Assembly: GCA_963783785.1 (NCBI GenBank) | Contig: CAWAOQ010000008.1 | Coordinates: 62,001 to 126,000 of the forward strand | DNA from: CADEEN01 sp963783785 | GTDB lineage: Bacteria > Pseudomonadota > Gammaproteobacteria > Burkholderiales > Burkholderiaceae_C | Direction: 5' to 3' | Length of the DNA: 64,000 nt | Shown here: positions 58,850-64,000 of the stretch, one piece after another | Numbering within the stretch: position 1 is the stretch's first letter | How the letters are laid out: every line of letters starts with the position of its first letter | The notes under the pieces: generated by a model | The model's input: the letters and a program-made list of their open reading frames with translations, nothing else | Told to the model about the DNA's origin: nothing | The model's database searches: none | Position numbers and translations under genes: made by a program

Positions 58850-61458
58850 GGTGTGCGACGGGTGAGTTGTTTGAGGCGGTAGAGCGCGTCGAGCGCTTCG
58901 CGCGGCGTGAGGCTATCAGGATCGAGATCGGCCAGGGCATCCTCGACCTCCGACGGTGTCGATGCGGGCGGCGGCGGTGGCGCGGCGAACAGGTCGACCT
59001 GCAGAGCGGCCGCGCGCTGGTTCGCTTCGAGGGCTTCGAGCGCACCGCGCGCCTGCCGCACCACGGCGGCCGGCATGCCGGCCAGGCGCGCGACCTGCAC
59101 GCCGTAGCTGCGGCTGGCCGGGCCGGGCTGCACCTCGTGCAGGAAGACGATGTCGTGGCTGCCGCCAGAGCCGGATTCCACCGCCGAGACGTGCACGTTG
59201 ATCGCGCCGGCGTGCTTCTCGGGGAACGCGGTCAATTCAAAGTAGTGTGTCGCGAACAGCGTGAACGAGCGGTTGCGGTCGTGCAGGTGGCTGGCGATCG
59301 CGCCCGCCAGCGCCAGGCCGTCGAAGGTCGATGTACCGCGGCCGACCTCGTCCATCAGCACCAGCGATTGCTCGGTCGCGCCGTGAAGGATCGCGCTGGC
59401 CTCGGTCATCTCGACCATGAAGGTCGACTGTGCATTGGCCAGGTCGTCGGCTGCGCCGATGCGGGTGTGGATGGCGTCGATCGGGCCCAGCCTGCAGGTC
59501 GTGGCGGGCACGTACGAGCCCATCGCAGCCAGCAGGACGATCAGCGCGACCTGGCGCATGTAGGTGCTCTTGCCGCCCATGTTCGGGCCGGTGATCACCA
59601 GCATGCGCGTCTTCGCGTCGAGACGGCAATGGTTGGCGATGAAGTCTCCGCCGCCGGTCTCGGCCAGGCGAGCCTGCACGACGGGGTGGCGGCCGGCCTC
59701 GATGTCGATGCAGGGGTGCGAAACGAATTGCGGCCGGCACCAGCCGAGCGTCGCGGCACGCTCGGCCAGCGCGGCCAGCGCATCGAGCGTGGCCAGCGCG
59801 CGCGCCAGCGCGGCCAGCGTGGCCAGCTGCGCCTGCAGTGCGTCGAGCAGTTGCTCGTAGAGCCACTTCTCGCGCGCCAGGGCCAGCGACTCGGCTGCCA
59901 GGGCCTTGTCCTCGAAGGTCTTCAGTTCGGGCGTGATGTAGCGCTCGGCGTTCTTCAGCGTCTGCCGGCGCTGGTAGTCGGCGGGCACCTTGTCGACATG
60001 CGACGACGTGACCTCGATGTAGAAGCCGTGCACCTTGTTGAACTGCACCCGCAGGTTGGGGATGGCCGTGCGCTGGCGCTCGCGCGCTTCGAGCTCGAGC
60101 AGGAAGGCGTCGCAGTTCTGCGTGATCGCGCGCAACTCGTCGAGCTCGGCATCGTGGCCCGGCGCGATCACGCCGCCGTCGCGCAGCAATGCCGCCGGCT
60201 CGTCGACGATGGCGCGGCCCAGCAGCGCGGCGACCGCCGGATCAGGATGCAGCGCGGCCTGCAGTTCGGCCAGCAGCGCCGTGCCGCCCGGCACGCTGGC
60301 CCGCAGCGCGGGCAGCGCCTGCAGCGAGTGGCGCAAGCCGGCCAGCTCTCGCGGCCGCACCTGGCGCAGCGCGATGCGCGCGGCGATGCGCTCGACATCG
60401 CTGACGCCGCGCAGCGCGTCGCGCAGCGGTGCGAAGCCCTGCGCAAGCAGCTGCGCGATGGCGTCGTGGCGCGCCGTGGCCTCGTCACGCGCGCGCTTCG
60501 GGTGCGTGAGCCAGTGGCGCAGCGCGCGGCTGCCCATGCCGGTGCGGCACACGTCGAGCAGCGACAGCAGCGTCGGACTGGCCTCGCCGCGCAGCGTCAC
60601 CGTCAGCTCGAGGTTGCGGTGGGTCGCCGGCGGCAGGTCGAGCAGGTCGCCGGCGCGCTCGACGCTGAGCGTGCGCACATGCGCCAGCGCCTGGCTCTGC
60701 GTGTGCTCGGCAAAGCTCAGCAGCGCGGCGGCCGCCGCGTGTGCCAGCGGCAGGTCCTGCGCGTTGAAGCCCGCCAGGCTCGCCACCTGCAATTGCTCGC
60801 ACAACTTGCGCACGCCGAGCGCGGCGTCGAACTGCCAGGCCGGACGCTGGGTGATTGCCAGGCCGGAGGCGGCCAGCGCTGCAGGCAGGGCATCTCGATC
60901 GGCGCACAGCAGTTCGGCGGCGTCGAGCCGAGCCAGCCACGCCGGCAACTCGCGCTCGCTGCACTCGGTCAGGCCCAACTGTCCGCTGGCCAGGCCCAGC
61001 CAGGCCAGGCCGAAACTGGCGCGGTCACGGGTGATCGCGAGCAGCAGCGAGTCCCGGCGCTCGGCCAGCAATTCGTTGTCGGTGATCGTGCCGGGCGTGA
61101 CGATGCGCGTGACCTTGCGCTCGACCGGCCCCTTGGCGGTGGCGACGTCGCCGACCTGCTCGGCGATCGCCACCGCCTCGCCGAGCTTGACCAACTTGGC
61201 GAGGTAGCTTTCGAGCGCGTGCACCGGCACGCCGGCCATCACCACCGGCTCGCCGGCCGAGGTGCCGCGCGCAGTCAGCGTGATGTCGAGCAGGCGATTG
61301 GCCTTGCGCGCGTCGTCGTAGAAGACCTCGTAGAAGTCGCCCATGCGGAAGAACACCAGGCTGTCCGGGTGCTCGGCCTTGATGCGCAGGTACTGCGCCA
61401 TCACCGGCGTGTGAGTCGAGGTCGTGAGCCCTGCGCGTGGGGCGCCCTGGTCATTCAT
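58846..61458 (-). CDS. mutS: DNA mismatch repair protein MutS
   Basis: An 870-residue MutS. The mismatch-wedge FFRMGDFYEVFYDDA near residue 35 carries the Phe-x-Glu motif. The ATPase has Walker A TGPNMGGKSTYMRQVALI, the MDEVGRGTSTFDGLALAGAI Walker B and signature, and SHLHDRNRSFTLFATHYFEL. A C-terminal VEDALADLDPDSLTPREALD tail resembles the beta-clamp/tetramer region. Length matches E. coli MutS (853 aa). Undamaged; it heads a coupled unit with the Anbu and hydrolase genes. Confidence 0.98.
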   Translation of the reverse strand: MNDQGAPRAGLTTSTHTPVMAQYLRIKAEHPDSLVFFRMGDFYEVFYDDARKANRLLDITLTARGTSAGEPVVMAGVPVHALESYLAKLVKLGEAVAIAEQVGDVATAKGPVERKVTRIVTPGTITDNELLAERRDSLLLAITRDRASFGLAWLGLASGQLGLTECSERELPAWLARLDAAELLCADRDALPAALAASGLAITQRPAWQFDAALGVRKLCEQLQVASLAGFNAQDLPLAHAAAAALLSFAEHTQSQALAHVRTLSVERAGDLLDLPPATHRNLELTVTLRGEASPTLLSLLDVCRTGMGSRALRHWLTHPKRARDEATARHDAIAQLLAQGFAPLRDALRGVSDVERIAARIALRQVRPRELAGLRHSLQALPALRASVPGGTALLAELQAALHPDPAVAALLGRAIVDEPAALLRDGGVIAPGHDAELDELRAITQNCDAFLLELEARERQRTAIPNLRVQFNKVHGFYIEVTSSHVDKVPADYQRRQTLKNAERYITPELKTFEDKALAAESLALAREKWLYEQLLDALQAQLATLAALARALATLDALAALAERAATLGWCRPQFVSHPCIDIEAGRHPVVQARLAETGGGDFIANHCRLDAKTRMLVITGPNMGGKSTYMRQVALIVLLAAMGSYVPATTCRLGPIDAIHTRIGAADDLANAQSTFMVEMTEASAILHGATEQSLVLMDEVGRGTSTFDGLALAGAIASHLHDRNRSFTLFATHYFELTAFPEKHAGAINVHVSAVESGSGGSHDIVFLHEVQPGPASRSYGVQVARLAGMPAAVVRQARGALEALEANQRAAALQVDLFAAPPPPPASTPSEVEDALADLDPDSLTPREALDALYRLKQLTRRTP

Positions 61459-61643
61459 TGCGTCGACAGCTTAAGGCACGGCCCCGGCCGTCCGCGTCCT
61501 GGCAGGTCGGAGGCGCGTCCTCGCCGACGGCGCTGCGGCGCCAGGGGCACGGCCATGCCGCTGCTCGATCTACCGGCGATGCAGCGGTGTTCCCTGGACC
61601 CTGCAGAACCCCGCGGCGCCGGCAGACCGGGGTCCCTCCCGGT

Positions 61644-62274
61644 TCAGGCGGGCGCCGCGCGCTGCAATTCGTCCTCGAGCCAGGGCAGCAGTGCGTCGAA
61701 CACCTGACCGACGGCCTGAGACAGCGCGATCGCGGCGGCGGCCGAGTCGGCCCGCGCGGTCGGGACGCTCGCCTCGAACTGCCGGCGTGCGATGCGCGTG
61801 CGGCTGCGGCGGTCGAACAGCTCGGCGGTCAGGACGAAGCGGGCCTGCCCGGGCAGCGCACTGACGTCATGGTGCAGCGTGTCCACGCCGATCGCGAGCA
61901 ACCAGTCGGCGCGCAGCGGCTCGCCGACGATGCCGACGGCTGCGGCGATGCCGCGCGCCTCCAGGCGTTGCTGCAGCAGGCGTGGCAACTGGCGCACCGG
62001 CCGTTCGGTCCAGAAGGCGAATTGGTAGTAGCCGTACTCGTAGGGGTGGCGCGAGTACGCGATCGAGACCGTGTCGGCCAATGCGCCGGCGGGGGTCGGC
62101 TGGATCAGCAGCGCGTCGACCAGCGGCGCAGCGCGGCGCGACGGCGTCGCCGTGGTGGCATCGTGGAGCAGGTAGTAGGCCTGCGGCGCGGGCTCGCCGC
62201 CGATGCCGACCGACACGCAGGCCGCCAGTGCGAACGTCAGCGAGTGGTGCGAGCAACGCGAGCGGAGTCCTCAT
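61644..62274 (-). CDS. ABC-type transport auxiliary lipoprotein, PqiC-like (frameshift near 62241)
   Basis: About 209 residues. Correcting one extra base near 62241 restores a lipoprotein signal MRTPLALLAP...LTFALAACVSVG with lipobox LAAC, which neither frame alone provides. The body reads APQAYYLLHD, VDALLIQPTPAGALADTVSI, YYQFAFWTERPVRQLPRLLQ and ADWLLAIGVDTLHHD, typical of the ABC_trans_aux (PqiC/YmbA-like) family. It is probably the outer-membrane partner of the MCE protein upstream, whose stop overlaps its start (ATGA). Confidence 0.85.
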
Positions 62275-63262
62275 GGCCGTTGCTCCCCGGGGCCGAGCTG
62301 CTGCTTGCCCGGACCCAGCAGCGCAGCGTGCGGATCACGCAGCCGGTCGACGACGCGACTCGCGGATTCGATGCTCAGACGCAGCTCCGCCACGGCCGCG
62401 CCGAACTGGTCGTCGACGCTCGCGGCGGTGGTCTCGAGCCGCTTTGCGGTCGCCAGAGCCTGTCGCTGCACCGCACCGCTTGCGGTGGCGAGCTGGTCGA
62501 ACGCGCGCCGAGCCTCCGCCAGCGTGCGGTCGGCTTCGGCGAGCGTGGTGTCGAGGCGCCCGCCCAGCCCTTCGGCCACCGTCGCGACACGCTCGCCCGA
62601 GCGGCCCAGCTGACCGGCGGCCAGGCCGACGTCTCTGCGCGGCGCCACCGACCTGCCCGAGCGTGCGGTCGAGCGCGCCCAGGCGTTCGTTCAGGCCGGC
62701 CGAGAGCTCGCGCAGGCTGCGGACCGTTGCCATGAAGGCCTCGCGGTTCTCGGCGCTGAGCATCTGGTTGACATTGTTCAGCGCCACCGAGGCCATCTCA
62801 CCGACCCTGTTGACACGCCCGGCGATCTCGTCGAGGTCGGAGTGCCCCTCGCGCACGACCGGGAAGCGCTCGCCCTCGGGCACCTCGACGAGCGGCTCGC
62901 CCGGCGGATCGGGGTTGACCAGCGAGATCGCCGCGATGCCGGTGACGAAGTTGCGGGTCACCACGGCCTCGGTATTCGTGCGCACCGGCGCACGCCGGTC
63001 GACGCGCACCTCGACACGCACGCGGTTGAGCTTGTTGCCGGCCAGGGCATAGTCCTCGACGCGACCGATCTTGATGCCGCGCAGCGTGACGTCGGCGCCG
63101 ACCTGCAGCCCGTCGAGCGCCTGCTGTTCGAAATGGATCATGTAGCGAGCTGAAGTCGCCCCTGCCGCCGATGTCTTTCAGCCAGACGATGCTCGTCACC
63201 AGTGCCGCGACCAGCGCGAGCACCACGATGCCGACATAGGTGTAGCGCGCTTCAGCTTCCAT
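62271..63262 (-). CDS. MCE-domain (MlaD-like) protein (two frameshifts)
   Basis: About 330 residues. An N-terminal membrane anchor (YTYVGIVVLALVAALVTSIV) is followed by one MCE domain: IHFEQQALDGLQVGADVTLR, GIKIGRVEDYAL and AVVTRNFVTGIAAISLVNPD. Extra bases near 63149 and 62636 break the frame; the last frame gives a long helical tail (VATVAEGLGGRLDTTLAEAD, TAKRLETTAASVDDQF). MCE proteins form periplasmic tunnels or rings that carry lipids between membranes. Overlaps the ATPase gene upstream by 11 bp. Confidence 0.88.
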
Positions 63263-64000
63263 CGGGGGGCCTTGAGCCGGCCATTCTACGGACCGAGAAG
63301 TAGTCGTCGATCCAGGGGTCGCCGACGGCCATGACCTCGGGCAGCGTGCCGTCGGCCAGCACCTTGCCGCGCGCCAGCACGATCAGGCGGTCGACCACCG
63401 TCAGCAGCGTGTCGAGGTCGTGCGTGACGAGGAACACCGTGATGCCCAGGTCGTCGACGAGCGAGCGGACCATGCGGTCGAAACCGCGCGCAGTGATCGG
63501 GTCCAGCCCGGAGGTCGGCTCGTCGAGGAACAGCAGCTCCGGCTCGAGCGCGATGGCCCGGGCGATCGCCGCCCGCTTGCGCATGCCGCCCGACAGCTCG
63601 CTGGGCATCTTCGCGCCGGCATCGGCCGGCAGCCCCGCCTGCTGCAGCCGCAGCGCGACCAGCGCATCGAGCGTCGCCGGCGCCAGCGAGAAGTGCTCGC
63701 GCAACGGCACGGCGACGTTCTGTGCCACCGTCAGCGACGAAAACAGCGCGCCGTCCTGGAACATCATGCCGAAGCGTCGCCGCACGGTGTCGAGTTCGGC
63801 CGGCGCGGCGCTCCAGACCTCGGTACCCAGCAGTCGCACGCGGCCGCCAGTCGGCCGCTGCAGGCCGATCATCTCGCGCAGCAGCACCGACTTGCCGGTG
63901 CCGCTGGCGCCGATCAGTCCGACCAGCGTGCCGCGTTCGACCGTGAAGCTCACGCCGTCATGCACCACCTGCGCGCCAAAGCGCGTCACGATGGCGTCGA
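63252..64000 (-). CDS. ABC transporter ATP-binding protein of an MCE/Mla-like lipid system (partial)
   Basis: The 5' end lies beyond the right edge, since the frame stays open through DAIVTRFGAQVVHDGVSFTV to the last base. Walker A is GLIGASGTGKSVLLREMIGL, the Q-loop is FGMMFQDGALFSSLTVAQNV, signature LSGGMRKRAAIARAIALEPE, Walker B LLFLDEPTSGLDP and H-loop LVTHDL. The FQDGALFSSLTV stretch is typical of MlaF-like ATPases. A MlaE-type permease is expected just outside the window. Confidence 0.93.
   Translation of the reverse strand, partial: DAIVTRFGAQVVHDGVSFTVERGTLVGLIGASGTGKSVLLREMIGLQRPTGGRVRLLGTEVWSAAPAELDTVRRRFGMMFQDGALFSSLTVAQNVAVPLREHFSLAPATLDALVALRLQQAGLPADAGAKMPSELSGGMRKRAAIARAIALEPELLFLDEPTSGLDPITARGFDRMVRSLVDDLGITVFLVTHDLDTLLTVVDRLIVLARGKVLADGTLPEVMAVGDPWIDDYFSVRRMAGSRPPDGS

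Noticed and set aside
61459..61643. Gap between mutS and the auxiliary lipoprotein searched for small RNA or gene
   Set aside because: GC-rich sequence without a credible open frame, hairpin-plus-T-run or promoter.
58867..61707. A 946-codon open frame on the plus strand antisense to mutS
   Set aside because: It is a GC-driven shadow of mutS: the composition is Arg/Gln/Val/Ala-rich with no domain, while the minus strand encodes complete MutS.

Overview
This is a 64 kb piece of a high-GC bacterial chromosome. The gene content points to a betaproteobacterium of the order Burkholderiales, probably near the Rubrivivax/Leptothrix/Methylibium side of the Comamonadaceae–Sphaerotilaceae. Supporting signs are the yebC-purD-plsC-hemF-nadD-rsfS-rlmH-maf-rng order, the pyrG-kdsA-(DUF1330)-eno-ftsB order, TctA/TctB carriers, and Ala/Lys-rich protein tails. 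No rRNA, tRNA, CRISPR array, IS element or prophage was found. The window is almost entirely core chromosome, densely packed with many 1-4 bp start/stop overlaps.

Layout. 1-7.5 kb: partial DUF599 membrane protein, SRAP/YedK, a small basic protein, an RluA-type pseudouridine synthase, an exported intradiol dioxygenase-like protein, an SDR broken by a TAG codon, YbdK, a cation/proton antiporter and an S10 carboxypeptidase-like protein. 7.6-15.4 kb: radical-SAM YgiQ, a lectin-like lipoprotein, exported MsrA and MsrB, a DUF2726 protein, DUF808/YedI, a ComEA-like secreted HhH protein and a tiny DUF2853 protein. 15.4-19.8 kb: glnS, small secreted and DUF1499 proteins, and the HerA-like ATPase YjgR. 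19.9-28.5 kb: a co-directional housekeeping operon from yebC to rng, then an FAH-family gene. 28.5-34.1 kb: a leftward cluster of HtrA-like protease, MoxR ATPase, DUF58, VWA protein, Aat and Bpt. 34.2-38.1 kb: TatD, a deoxyinosine/uracil glycosylase, a spermidine synthase-like protein and a GspE/PilB-type ATPase. 38.2-46.4 kb: TctB, TctA, PobA, an MFS exporter fused to a monooxygenase-like domain, a gamma-glutamyltransferase, an EamA transporter and a divergent SDR. 46.4-49.7 kb: an unrecognised protein, a polar amino-acid ABC permease and binding lipoprotein, and a DUF455 ferritin-like protein. 49.8-54.6 kb: gamma-carbonic anhydrase, Hsp33, NadR-like kinase with PnuC, FtsB, enolase and DUF1330. 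54.6-64 kb: KdsA, PyrG, an alpha/beta hydrolase, an Anbu proteasome-like subunit, MutS, and part of an MCE (Mla-like) lipid transport operon.

How the genes fit together. Several modules are visible: NAD synthesis and salvage (NadD; PnuC plus NR kinase), ribosome and RNA maintenance (RsfS, RlmH, RNase G), N-degron tagging (Aat, Bpt) in line with a MoxR-type AAA module, aromatic acid use (PobA beside TctBA), nucleobase and mismatch repair (SRAP, UDG-family enzyme, MutS), exported methionine sulfoxide repair (MsrA/MsrB), and outer-membrane lipid transport (ATPase, MCE protein, lipoprotein).

Sequence quality. About 20 genes, several normally essential (glnS, nadD, hemF, purD), can only be read through by a frame correction. 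About 22 of 25 breaks need removal of one extra base, and 3 need one added. This insertion bias with no common shift motif looks like residual sequencing error, not biology. Frameshifted genes are therefore reported as single genes over their full span.
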